Shown: piece after piece, positions 52,323 to 61,657 of the stretch
Numbering within the stretch: the stretch's first letter is position 1
How the letters are laid out: each line of letters starts with the position of its first letter
Assembly (NCBI GenBank): GCA_963701815.1
Contig: CAVPBN010000031.1
Span: 124,001 to 188,000 of the forward strand
DNA: 64,000 nt
Source of the DNA: AP-15 sp963701815
GTDB taxonomy: Bacteria; Pseudomonadota; Alphaproteobacteria; ATCC43930; CGMCC-115725
Direction: 5' to 3'
Program-made: the position numbers and the translations under genes
Notes under the pieces: model-generated
Seen by the model: only the letters and a program-made list of their open reading frames with translations
What the model was told of the DNA's origin: nothing
The model's database searches: none

Positions 52323-55300
52323 TCACCCTTCTGCGGCAATCGCCGGCTCAGCCAGCTTGTCGAGCAGCGTCTTGGCCTCTTTGAGGTCGGGCGTATCGAA
52401 GCCTTCGGCGAACCAGCCATAGACCGGTGCGAGAACATCGCGGGCTTCGGCGGGACGACCCTGCGCGGCCCACAGGCGAGCGAGATCGCCGGCGGCGCGC
52501 AGTTCGAGCGAGTGTGCCTCCTGCGCCCGCGCCACCTCCAGCGCTTTCACAAAGCAGGCTTCGGCCTCGGCCGCGCCGTTCTCCGCGAGCAGCAGATTGC
52601 CCTTGAGCCGGTGGATCTCCGCCTCGACGAAACGCTCGCCGGTATCCTCGACCAGCTCCGCCGCCTCGTGCAGCGTAGCGAGGCCTTCGCCATAACGGCC
52701 GCAGGCGGCAAGCGCTTGCGCCAGCAGGATCAGATGATAGGTGCTCTGAAACCGAGCGCCGGTGGCGCGGTATGCCGCCAATGCCTCGCGGATCTGGGTC
52801 ACGGATTCGTCCCGCGGCTCCAGCATCGCTCGCGCCGCCCCCCGCATGATCCGACCCACTGCCGCGACCATGGCGGATCCTCGCTCTTGCGCCGAGGCGA
52901 TCGCCGCCGCAGCGCGCTCCTCGACGATCGACCATTCGCGGCGGTACGCGTGGAAGGCGCTGTTCCAGTAGAGACACCGAGAGTGAGAATAGCCATGCTG
53001 TAGGCGTTCTACGATCCCTAGTGCCTCGTTGCCTAGCCGCAATGCCTGGTCCGGATAGCCGACCAGCCATAAACACCAAGCGCCATAGGCATAACTGGCA
53101 GCGCCCAGACTCGACGCCGTACTCATAGGCGAGGCGCATCGCCTCAGCCTCGGTAACGGTATGATAGCTGCCAATGGCCTTTTCAAAATGCAAGCGGGCA
53201 TGCGCCAAAGCTGCAAGATGTAACCCGCCGACTCCCGCACTCAGATCCCCGGCAATACGAGCCCCGGTGTTATCCGTCCGTCCGGCCCGATCGATGATCT
53301 CGTTGGCGATCATCACAGAATTTGTATGATGCGCGCCGGTCAATTCGAAAAGGTAGACGCCGAACAGTATGGGGCAGATGTTGACGTCGTCGCCGATCGC
53401 CCAGCACAGCTCCCGCGCGCGGCTGAAAACACGAATCGTTTCAGGAGACGCATAACCCCTGGTGGCCATAGTTTGCCGGGCCGAGCAAACGCTGCAGCGC
53501 GAGTTCCTGCCTCGACCTCTCTTGCGTCTCGGGAAGCTGCGCCAATTGGGCAAGGCCAGCGGTCAGGTGGCCGATCGCCTCCAGATTGGCCGAGCGCTCG
53601 ACCGCTCGCTCGCCGGCACGCTGCCAATAGGTGACCGCCCGCGCCGGCAAGCCGGCCTCGCTGTAGTGATGTGCAACCAGCTCGGGGCTTGCCTCAACCG
53701 TGTCGGCGAATTTGCTCTCCAGCAATTCGGCGACCTGGCGGTGATATTGCTGGCGGGTCCGCCGCAACAGCGACTGATAGGCCGCGTCCTGGATCAGCGC
53801 ATGCTTAAAGATGTAGCGCGAACGCGGCGGCCGCCCGCGCTGATAGAGCAATTCTGCCTCGACTAGGCGACCGAGCACGTCGCGCAACCGCGGCTCGTCG
53901 AGGGCGGTGATCGCCCGCAGCATCTCATAGGCAAAATCGCGGCCCAGGACGGCGCCCAATTGCGCCACCTCGCGCAATGTCGGAAGCCGGTCGAGCCGCG
54001 CCATCAGCGATTCGTGGAGGCTCGCCGGAATGCTGACCTCGGACAGCGGGCCGGTAAGGACGTAACGGTCTCCGCCGGCGCGCAGCACGCTGGAGCCCAG
54101 CACCGCCTTCGTCATTTCCTCGACGAACAATGGCACGCCATCGGTCTTCTGCACGATATGCTCGACGACCTCCGCCGGCAGTGCTTTGCCGCCGGCGAGG
54201 CGGGTCGCCATGGCCTCGATCTGCGGCCGTTCGAGCCGGGCGAGGGTCAAGCGTCCTGACATGCGAGCGCGCCGGCCAGGGCGGCACGAATTCCGGGCGA
54301 AAGGTCAGCACGATCAGCAGCGGCACGGTCGGCGCCTGATCGATCAGCTGGCCGAGCAGGTCCAAGGTCGACGGGTCGGCCCAATGCACGTCTTCCCAGA
54401 CCTCGAGCAGCGTTGCGTTCGGCTTCCTCGAGGGTCAATGCGACGAGCACTTCCCCGGTCTGCTCCTTGAGCTGTTCCGGCGTCAGGTCGAGCTTCGGAT
54501 AGCCGTCGCCGAGCGGCAATGACAGCAGGGATGCGAAGAGTGGCACCGCCTCCTCGCGGGACAGCCGATAGGGCGCCAGCGCATTTTCGAGCTTGGCGAG
54601 CCGGGCCGCGCCGTCGTCTTCCGGCTGCCACCCGGGGAGCCGTTTCCAATGCTCGATGGCCGGATAGAGGGCGCTATTGGTGTGATAGGGCGAGCAACGG
54701 AAGGTGATGCGCGTCAACCCCTCGGCGCGTACCTCGCGGCGCAAGGTGTCGACGAGCGCTGATTTGCCGATCCCCGGCTCGCCGCTGACGAAGACGATCT
54801 GGCCATGCCCCTCGTCCTTGGTCTGCTGCCAGGCGCGGCGTAACAGGCCGATCTCCTCGTCGCGGCCGACCAGCGGGAACTCTGCCGCCGTGGTGTCGAA
54901 CTCGGCCTCCTCCTCTTCCTCCTCGCGCAAGCCGGCGACGCGCCAGACCTGCACAGGTTCGGCGATGCCCTTGAGCGCATGCGCACTGAGAGCCTCGCAG
55001 GCAAAAATGTCGCAGACGAGATCGTGCGTCGCGGCGCTGATCAGAATGGTATCGGGACCGGCGAGTGCCTGCAGGCGGGCGGCGAGGTTGGGCGTCTCTC
55101 CGACCACCGTCTGCTCGCGGGCGGCCCCTTCGCCGATCGTTTCGCCGACGACGACGATCCCGCTCGCGACGCCGATGCGCACGGCAAGGCGGGTGCCGTT
55201 GCCGCGGGCCGTCTGGGCATTGAGCGCCGGCAGCGCGTCGAGAATCGCCAGGCCAGCGCGGACCGCCCGCTCGGCATCCTTCTCCTGCGCGTTCGGATAG

Positions 55301-55785
55301 CCGAAATAGACAAGCACGCCGTCGCCCATGAACTTGGCGATGTAGCCGTCGAAATGCCGGACGGCTTCGCTCACCGCCTCCTGATAGGCGCGGATCACGT
55401 CGCCCATATCCTCGGGATCGATCTGCGCCGAGAGGTGCGTCGAATCCGGCCAAGTCGCAGAACATCACAGTCAGGTGCCGTCGCTCGGCCCCCGGCAGGT
55501 CGCGATCGGCAGCGGGGGCAACCGGCCTTACGGCGTGCCGCAAGGCCGGCAATGGTTGCGGCGACGCCATGGCCTCGGGTCGGGCCGTGCGCCCATCGGG
55601 CGCCCAGACGAGACGCTCGCCGTCGAGGTCGGTCGCAGATGCTTCAATGCGTCGATCAGCTCGCGCCGGACGTCGTCGAGGGCGTCGTCGTCGAGCCCGA
55701 AGCTGCGCTTGATCCGGCGATACGAGATGCTGCCCTCGGTGACGAGGCGCCAGAGGACCTCTTTCAGGATCTGCTCAAAGTCCAC
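52323..55785 (-). CDS. Class III cyclase with AAA ATPase and TPR tail, about six frameshifts
   Basis: About 1150 aa if repaired, from GTG 55785 (MDFEQILKEVLWRLVTEGSI after start-codon conversion). Pieces in order over different frames: a short helical N-terminus, the cyclase (RRHLTVMFCDLA, KFMGDGVLVYFGYPNA, Asn/Arg in GETPNLAARLQA), an AAA domain with Walker A SGEPGIGKSALVD and a WEDVHWADPSTLDLL-type motif, then LuxR/TPR-like helices (AAYQSLLRRTRQQYHRQVAE, GAWCLWLVGYPDQALRLG), ending at 52323. Switches lie near 55650, 55440, 54420, 54260, 53450 and 53130. Same architecture as the cyclase at 37364-40650 but without zinc ribbons. Either a decayed gene or a badly polished region. Confidence 0.75.
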
Positions 55786-55982
55786 GCTTCCGCCCCGTTC
55801 GCCATTATATTCGCGGGTCGTCAACCAGATCCGCTGTTACCGCGCGATAGTTGTATCGACGCAATATCTACCGGTCAAACGGGTGAGCCGGCAACCCTGC
55901 CTTCCGGCGATCATCGCCACGATCCGATCGGTGGTGTCGAAAGTCAGAAGATCGCCAGTGCCGATCGTGAGGCAGGCCTCGC

Positions 55983-56763
55983 CTATCTGCTTTGCCGGCG
56001 GCCCCAGGCGATAAAGCCGTCGTTTTTGAGGCCGGGTTTGCCGTAGGCGAGCGCGGCGCCGTCGCGGGTTTCGACCCGGCCGCCGGCGGCTTCGAGGATT
56101 GCCTGGCCGGCCGCGGTGTCCCATTCCATCGTCGTGCCGAAGCGCGGGTAGAGGTCGGCGTCGCCGGCGGCGAGGACGCCGAATTTCAACGCGCTGCCGC
56201 ATTTCATCCGCTCGCGGACCGGATAATCTGCAAGAAACTCGGCGAGCCTGCGGCTGTTTTCGTGCGAGCGGCTGTGGACGACGACGAGCCCGTCGGGCGG
56301 CGCCGAGCGGGCCTGCGATCGGCTCGGGCATGCCGCCGTCGCGCCAGCGGATCGCGGTCTGCGGGCCGCGCGCGGCATAGGTCAGGCCGAGCGCCGGGCC
56401 GTGGACGACGCCGAGGACCGGCCGGCCGTCCTCGACGAGCCCGATGCAGACCGCGAACTCGCCGTTTTTGGCGACGAATTCGCGCGTACCGTCGAGCGGG
56501 TCGACCGCCCAGAAGCGCGCCGCCGAGGGCGGCAGCCCTTCGGCCTCGACCCGTTCCTCGGAAATCACCGGGATGTCGGGAAAGGCCTGTTCGAGCATGG
56601 CGACGATGATCCGCTCGGCGGCGAGATCGGCCTCGGTCACCGGCGTTTTGTCGGTCTTTTGGCGGACGTCGAAATCCTCGGCATAGACCCGCATGATCGC
56701 CTCGCCGGCGGCGAGCGCGGCGCGGCGGGCGGTTTCCAGCAGCTCTTCGCGCGTCGCGGTCAT
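55983..56763 (-). CDS. cysQ: 3'(2'),5'-bisphosphate nucleotidase, inositol-monophosphatase family, one frameshift
   Basis: About 259 aa as repaired. Start ATG 56763 overlaps the molybdenum-hydroxylase stop as ATGA. Metal-binding motifs of the family are clear: ISEERVE, then WAVDPLDGTREFV, and in the C-terminal half GTTMEWDTAAGQAILEAAGG. The E-W-D-T-A-A-G-Q form fits CysQ, which hydrolyses PAP (3'-phosphoadenosine 5'-phosphate) formed in sulfate assimilation. A switch near 56310 separates the two halves (PEPIAGPLG in one frame, SAPPDGLVVVHSRSHENSRR in the next). The literal frame overshoots to 55837. Probably soluble and Mg-dependent. Confidence 0.82.
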
Positions 56764-59102
56764 GCGGCCCGCCGCGCGTCGGCGGCGCGAATCGCCTGCC
56801 ACAATCGTCCCGGCGTCAGCGGCATGTCGAGATGCTCGATCCCCAATGGGGCGAGTGCGTCGAGGACCGCATTGACCAGGGCCGGCGGGGAGCCGATCGC
56901 GCCGGCTTCGCCGGCCCCCTTGACGCCGAGCGGGTTGGTGCGGCACGGCACGACGTTGTAGGCGAATTCGATCGCCGGCAGGTCGGCGGCCCGCGGCAGG
57001 CAGTAATCGGTCAGAGAGCCGGTCAGCAATTGCCCCGTCTCCGGGTCGAATACGCAATTTTCGAGCATCGCCTGACCCACTCCTTGCGCCACACCGCCCT
57101 GCACCTGGCCGCGCAGCAACAGCGGATTGATTACCGTGCCGAAATCGTCGACGACCAGATAGCGCAGAATCTCGATATGCCCGGTATCGGGCTCGATCTC
57201 AACCTCGCAGACATGGCAGCCGTTGGGAAAGGTCGGCGATGACGGGGTGAAATGGCCGCTCTCGGCAAAGCCGGGCTCGACGCCGGGCGGCTGCAGCATC
57301 GGGTTGAAGGCGGCGCGCGCCACCTCCTCGATACCGAGCCGGCGGTCGGTGCCGGCGATCGTGAATACGCCGTCGGCAAATTCCACATCCGCCTCGGCGG
57401 CCTCGAACAAATGCGCAGCGATGCGCCGGCCCTTGGCGACCAGCTTGTCGGCGGCATGAACCAGCGCCGCACCGCCGACCGGCAACGAGCGCGAGCCGCC
57501 GGTGCCGCGGCCGAACGAGACCACCGCGGTGTCGCCCTGCAAGACCCGCATCTTGTCCGGGGCGAGGCCGAGCCGTTCGGCGGCGAGCTGGGCGTAAGCG
57601 GTCTGATGGCCTTGCCCCGATGACTGCGTCCCCATCAGGATCGTCAGCGCGCCGCTCGGATCGAAGCGCAATTCGGCGAATTCGTCGGGCGGGAAACCCG
57701 ATTGCTCGATGTAAACCGCATGACCCAGACCGCGATAACGGCCGCGCGCCCGCGCCGCCGCCCGCCGCGCCGGAAACCCGGCGGCGTCGGCGGCGGCGAG
57801 CGCCTGCTCCAGGTTGCGGGCGAACTCGCCGCTGTCGTAGGTCACGCCGAGCGGCGTCGCATACGGCATCGCCTCCGGCCGGACGAAATTGCGCCGCCGC
57901 AATTCGCCGGGCGGGACGCCGAGCCGGCGCGCCGCGACATCGACCAGGCGTTCGAGCGCATAGGCGGCCTCGGGCCGTCCGGCGCCGCGATAGGCGTCGA
58001 CCGGGACGGTATGGGTGAAGACGCCCTTGACCGCGACATGGATCGCCGGAATTCGATAGACGCCGCTCAGCATCGGGCCGCCCGAGGCGGTCGGGATCTC
58101 CGGCGCAAAGTTCGACAGATACGCGCCCATATTGGCGATCGTCGTCACCCTGAGCGCGAGAAAGCGCAGCTCGTCGTCGAGGCCGAGCTCGAGCCGGGTC
58201 AGATTGTCCCGGCCCTGCGTGTCGGTCATGAAGCATTCGGAACGCTCCGGCGTCCATTTGACCGGGCGGCCGAGCCGTTTCGCCGCCCACAGCACCAGAA
58301 TGTGTTCGGGGTAGAGAAAGAGCTTCATGCCGAAGCCGCCGCCGACATCCGGGGTGACCACGCGGATCCGGTTCTCCGGGATCTTGAAGATGCTCTCGGC
58401 CAAGAGGTTGCGCAGAAAATGCGAGCCCTGGGTCGAACTCCACAGCGTGTAGCAATCTTCGCCCGGGTCGATGCTCGCCGATCGCGCCGCGCGGCTCCAT
58501 CGAGTTGACGACGACGCGGTTGTTGACGAGTTCCACGGCAATGCGGTGGCGCGCCGCGGCCATCGCCCGCGCGACCGCGGCGTCATCGCCCAATTCCCAG
58601 TCGAAAGCGAGGTTGCCGGGCGCCTCGTCCCATACCACCGGTTGGCCCGGATCGAGGGCGTGCGCGGTCTCGACGACCGCCGGCAACGGCTCGATAGTCG
58701 ACCTCGACCAGCTCGGCCGCGTCGCGTGCGGCGGCGGCGCTCTCCGCCACGATCATCGCCACCGTGTCGCCGACATGCCGGACCCGGTCGCGAGCGATCG
58801 CCGGATGCGGCGGCATCGGCATGGCCGATCCGTCGCGGTTGGTGACGGCGCTCAGGCACGGGATCGGGCCGAGCCCGTCGCGGGCCACATCTTCGCCGGT
58901 CAGGACGGCGAGCACGCCCGGCGCCGCGGCGGCGGCGGCGGCAGCGATCCCACGGATGCGGGCATGCGCGTGCGGCGAGCGCAGCATGCACCGCATAGGC
59001 CTGGCGCGGCAGGCTGAGATCGTCGACGTAGCGACCGCGGCCGGTGATGAAACGCCGGTCCTCTACGCGGCGGACCGGCTGGCCAATGCCGTATTGGTTC
59101 AT
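56760..59102 (-). CDS. Aldehyde oxidase/xanthine dehydrogenase-type molybdopterin subunit (CoxL-like), N-terminal frameshifts
   Basis: 780-aa literal frame. The C-terminal 590 residues are a normal large subunit: DVGGGFGMKLFLYPEHILVL, DAYRGAGRPEAAYALERLVD, GTQSSGQGHQTAYAQLAAER and LGVKGAGEAGAIGSPPALVN with the catalytic Glu in GAGEAG. The first 200 residues are scrambled by three shifts near 58988, 58685 and 58490; the expected SPHAHARIRGI and VEVDYRALPAVVET are in the other frames. No FAD (CoxM) or iron-sulfur (CoxS) subunit gene is adjacent, which is unusual, so partners must be elsewhere or the enzyme works differently. It hydroxylates an aldehyde or N-heterocycle using Mo-molybdopterin. 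Starts 108 bp after the selenoprotein stop. Confidence 0.8.
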   Translation of the reverse strand: MNQYGIGQPVRRVEDRRFITGRGRYVDDLSLPRQAYAVHAALAARACPHPWDRCRRRRRGAGRARRPDRRRCGPRRARPDPVPERRHQPRRIGHADAAASGDRSRPGPACRRHGGDDRGGERRRRTRRGRAGRGRLSSRCRRSSRPRTPSIRANRWYGTRRPATSLSTGNWAMTPRSRGRWPRRATALPWNSSTTASSSTRWSRAARSASIDPGEDCYTLWSSTQGSHFLRNLLAESIFKIPENRIRVVTPDVGGGFGMKLFLYPEHILVLWAAKRLGRPVKWTPERSECFMTDTQGRDNLTRLELGLDDELRFLALRVTTIANMGAYLSNFAPEIPTASGGPMLSGVYRIPAIHVAVKGVFTHTVPVDAYRGAGRPEAAYALERLVDVAARRLGVPPGELRRRNFVRPEAMPYATPLGVTYDSGEFARNLEQALAAADAAGFPARRAAARARGRYRGLGHAVYIEQSGFPPDEFAELRFDPSGALTILMGTQSSGQGHQTAYAQLAAERLGLAPDKMRVLQGDTAVVSFGRGTGGSRSLPVGGAALVHAADKLVAKGRRIAAHLFEAAEADVEFADGVFTIAGTDRRLGIEEVARAAFNPMLQPPGVEPGFAESGHFTPSSPTFPNGCHVCEVEIEPDTGHIEILRYLVVDDFGTVINPLLLRGQVQGGVAQGVGQAMLENCVFDPETGQLLTGSLTDYCLPRAADLPAIEFAYNVVPCRTNPLGVKGAGEAGAIGSPPALVNAVLDALAPLGIEHLDMPLTPGRLWQAIRAADARRAA

Positions 59103-59210
59103 CGCACGAAACCTCCGATCCCGGATATGGCTGCGGGGACCGGTTTTCCCATAGCCGCAGGCGCCGGTTCCATGCCGCCGCGGGAGCCCTGGGGCGCCGC
59201 AGCCGCCATA

Positions 59211-60395
59211 TCACCCGGCCGCAAGCACCCGCAAGCCGGGCACCATGAAATTGCCGGCGATCAGCTTCAGCCGCTCGTCTTCGCTGCCCAGATGTGCCAG
59301 GCGCAACGCAAAGAGCGACTTCCCGGCGACGGTTTCGTTCCAGAACCAGTCGGTCTGCTGCCGGCTCGACGGCTTGCCGGGACCGGCGAGTGCGGCTTCG
59401 AGGTAGTAGGCCTTCAGATCGTCGATCGCAAACCGCAGGGCGAGCGGCGGCGACATGTCGCCGACCGGGCTCGGCGGCGCCTCACCCTTCATCCAGCCGC
59501 CGATATATTCGCCGATCTCGGCGATCGGCAGCCCGGTCAGCCCGACCGTCGTGCGGCCGCGTTGCGCCGCCGACCGGCGATAGGCGCCGTCGAGCAGAGC
59601 GATCTCGTCGTCCAGCCGATCGGCCGCGCCGGCGGCGAGCGGCGCCCGCCATCCGGGGTCCGGCCGTTCGCGCGGGTCGTCGTCCGGAAAGTCGTTGATG
59701 ACGACCGGACCCGCCGCCCCTTCGAGCATGCGCAAGGCAGCCAGGATCACCCGCCTCTGAAAAGCCGAATCGCCGGGTGGACCCAACGGCCGGCCGAGTT
59801 CGAACGGCACCCATAAGGCCCGCGGCGGACGGGTATTCACGGTCTGCGGGCGAATCAGGCTGATCGCTACCGACGCAATGCCCTCTTCCTCGAAATAATG
59901 CCCCAGCGCGCTCACGGCGCGCGAACAGAGCGGTCAGACAGGAGAGAGCAGAACCGCGTCGACCCCGTCTTTCTTTAGATGACCCGCCACCTGGCGCGCA
60001 TAGGCTTCCATCAGTATCGGATCGGTGGCGCCCATGAACGAGTAATGCGTTGCCGCGACAGAACCGATTTCGTTTTCGGCCTGCAGCTCGCGCAACCGGT
60101 CGACCGGGAAGACGACGTTGCGGTCCTCCTGGAAGCCGGTTCGGTCGTAATTGATCGAAATATGGCTCATCAGCAGCCGGTCGGGCGGCGTCTCAGTGGG
60201 GATAGCCCGGAAGTCGGGATCGCGGCCGCGAAACGGGCTTTCGCCGCGAACGACGAGCCCCGCCGACGACACCACCGCGACCCGCCGTTGCCGCAGCGGC
60301 GGGCCTTCGACCCACGGCGTCGTCGCAAAGTTCGGGGTTTCGAGTTCGGCGAGGCGTTTGGCCATCGCCTCGGGCAGATCGGTCAACCGCGCCAT
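59211..60395 (-). CDS. Selenoprotein B family protein of glycine/sarcosine/betaine reductase type, UGA-encoded Sec154
   Basis: 394 aa when TGA 59936-59934 is read as selenocysteine. ATG 60395 has AGGAGGAG upstream. The N-terminal 153 residues (MARLTDLPEAMAKRLAELET, VVSSAGLVVRGESPFRGRDP, SHISINYDRTGFQEDRNVVF, ATHYSFMGATDPI, GVDAVLLSPV) are the GrdB/PrdB-like fold. The frame then continues without any shift as U-PLCSRAVSALGHYFEEEGI, RPPRALWVPFELGRPLGPPG, AFQRRVILAALRML. The stop sits at the redox motif U-P-L-C (Sec154, Cys157). A hairpin fitting the bacterial SECIS rules follows. Glycine reductase B handles substrates through a Sec-bound intermediate; in alphaproteobacteria the substrate is unknown. 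It sits between a TetR regulator and a molybdenum hydroxylase gene. Confidence 0.8.
59906..59936 (-). promoter_or_regulatory. Candidate bacterial SECIS element with the UGA codon
   Basis: After UGA (59936-59934) come 11 bases, then stem GCGCGC (59922-59917), loop CGUGA (59916-59912) and stem GCGCGC (59911-59906), all pairs perfect. The apical loop starts 18 bases downstream of UGA and has a G among its first two bases with GU inside, meeting the published bacterial SECIS geometry (loop 16-37 nt downstream). It would recruit SelB with Sec-tRNA. Confidence 0.7.
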
Positions 60396-60435
60396 GTCGG
60401 CTCCTCCTTGTGGTTGTCGATTGCTTGCGAACGGG

Positions 60436-61050
60436 TCATTGCGGCATCGCCCGGGCCGGCCGCGACGGCCAGTCGAGAAGGGCCAAGGCCGGCCGCACCG
60501 TACCTTCGAGCAGGTCGCGCCGCGGGTTCGAACGGGCGAGCACGCGCACGCCCAGGGTCACGCCGAGCAGCAGACGGGCGAGATCGGCCGGATCTCGGTC
60601 CGGCGGCACGGCGCCGTCGGTCTGCGCCGCGACGATGGAGCGGCGAAAGAACGCCTCGATCTCGCCCAGCCGGCCCGCTATCTCGACACCCAGCTCGGCA
60701 TCATGCGGGGCGATCTCGACGGCGGAGCTGACCAGCAGGCAGCCGCGGCGATCGCGATCGTCGAGCGAGCGCTCGATGATTTCCGCGAGAAAAGCGTGGA
60801 TCGCCTGCTTTGGCGGCAGGTTTGATTCGAGCCGGGCAATGCGCTCGCGCGTCGACCGTTCGACATAGCGGCGCAGCACCCGGCAAAACAGCGCGCGCTT
60901 GTCGCCGAACGCGTTGTAGAGGCTTGCTGCGGTGAGACCCATGCGTTCGGCGAGACGGCGCACCGACGTTCTCTCAAAGCCGTCGCGCCAGAAGCAATCG
61001 GTCGCCGCATCGAGGGCGGCCGCCTCGTCGAACTCTCTCGGTCTGGCCAT
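60436..61050 (-). CDS. TetR-family transcription regulator
   Basis: 204 aa. N-terminal helix-turn-helix: DEAAALDAATDCFWRDGFER, TSVRRLAERMGLTAASLYNA with FGDKRALF, typical of TetR/AcuR-type repressors. The C-terminal ligand domain begins near RRYVERSTRERIARLESNLP. It ends 40 bp before the selenoprotein gene on the same strand, so it may control it, or the divergent VOC/LLM genes on the plus strand. A near-perfect 24-bp palindrome at 61094-61117 just upstream of its start is the likely operator, giving autoregulation. Confidence 0.88.
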   Translation of the reverse strand: MARPREFDEAAALDAATDCFWRDGFERTSVRRLAERMGLTAASLYNAFGDKRALFCRVLRRYVERSTRERIARLESNLPPKQAIHAFLAEIIERSLDDRDRRGCLLVSSAVEIAPHDAELGVEIAGRLGEIEAFFRRSIVAAQTDGAVPPDRDPADLARLLLGVTLGVRVLARSNPRRDLLEGTVRPALALLDWPSRPARAMPQ

Positions 61051-61093
61051 TGCGGATCCGTTCGCGAGCCTTCTCGCGCAGTCAGTTTGGATA

Positions 61094-61117
61094 GTTTTTT
61101 AACGATCGTTCAAAAAC
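61094..61117. promoter_or_regulatory. TetR-type operator palindrome
   Basis: The core AACGATCGTT is exactly self-complementary and is flanked by GTTTTTT on the left and CAAAAAC on the right, one mismatched pair over 24 bp. It lies between the TetR gene (start 61050) and the VOC gene (start 61282). AT flanks with a CGATCG centre are typical of TetR operators. Confidence 0.6.
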
Positions 61118-61281
61118 CAATGCGTATGGCAGGTATGCACATTTGTGGATACGCCCGGGAGACACGTCGGCAGTTCGGGATAATCGGTGGCGTCGCGGCA
61201 TCGATCGCGATATCGTCAGCCCCGGCAAGCTCGACCGCGCGGCAGACCGCGCACAAAAAACCCGCGAGGAGGAGAACGACC

Positions 61282-61635
61282 ATGGCCTATGCGATCCAGC
61301 ATGTGCACATCAAGACCGCCGACCCGAAGCAGACCGCGCAATTCTATATCGACAATTTCGGCGCGACGATGAAGGCCGAAATCCCCGGCCGCGGCGTCCG
61401 CCTCGACCTGCACGGCCTGCAGCTCAACATCACGACGATTATCGCCAGCCAGAACCACCAGCAGCATTTGGGCATCGAGCACATCGCCGTCGAAACCGAC
61501 GACTACGCCGGGACTTTGGCCCGGATGAAGTCGAACGGGGTGCATATCCTCGAAGAGATGGCCAATAACGGCCGCCACGTGTGCTTCCTCGAAGCGCCCG
61601 ACGGTGCGCAAATGGAGCTGATCGAAAAAGTGTAG
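61282..61635 (+). CDS. VOC-family (glyoxalase/dioxygenase fold) protein
   Basis: 117 aa from ATG 61282, with GAGGAGGAG upstream. Two beta-alpha-beta-beta-beta repeats: QHVHIKTADPKQTAQFYID and GIEHIAVETDDYAGTLARMK, then GRHVCFLEAPDGAQMELIEK. The metal ligands (His in VHIKT, His in IEHIA, Glu in MELIE) are in the expected places, as in glyoxalase I and extradiol enzymes. Substrate unknown. Downstream LLM and methyltransferase genes on the same strand suggest one pathway operon. Confidence 0.85.
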   Translation: MAYAIQHVHIKTADPKQTAQFYIDNFGATMKAEIPGRGVRLDLHGLQLNITTIIASQNHQQHLGIEHIAVETDDYAGTLARMKSNGVHILEEMANNGRHVCFLEAPDGAQMELIEKV

Positions 61636-61657
61636 CGCGCCGGTCAAGGCGCCGCGC

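Noticed and set aside
59934..60395. Two separate genes (153 aa and 234 aa) instead of one selenoprotein
   Set aside because: The second half is in the same frame, continues the same family and has no ribosome-binding site of its own; the join is a single TGA in a U-P-L-C motif with a SECIS-like hairpin.
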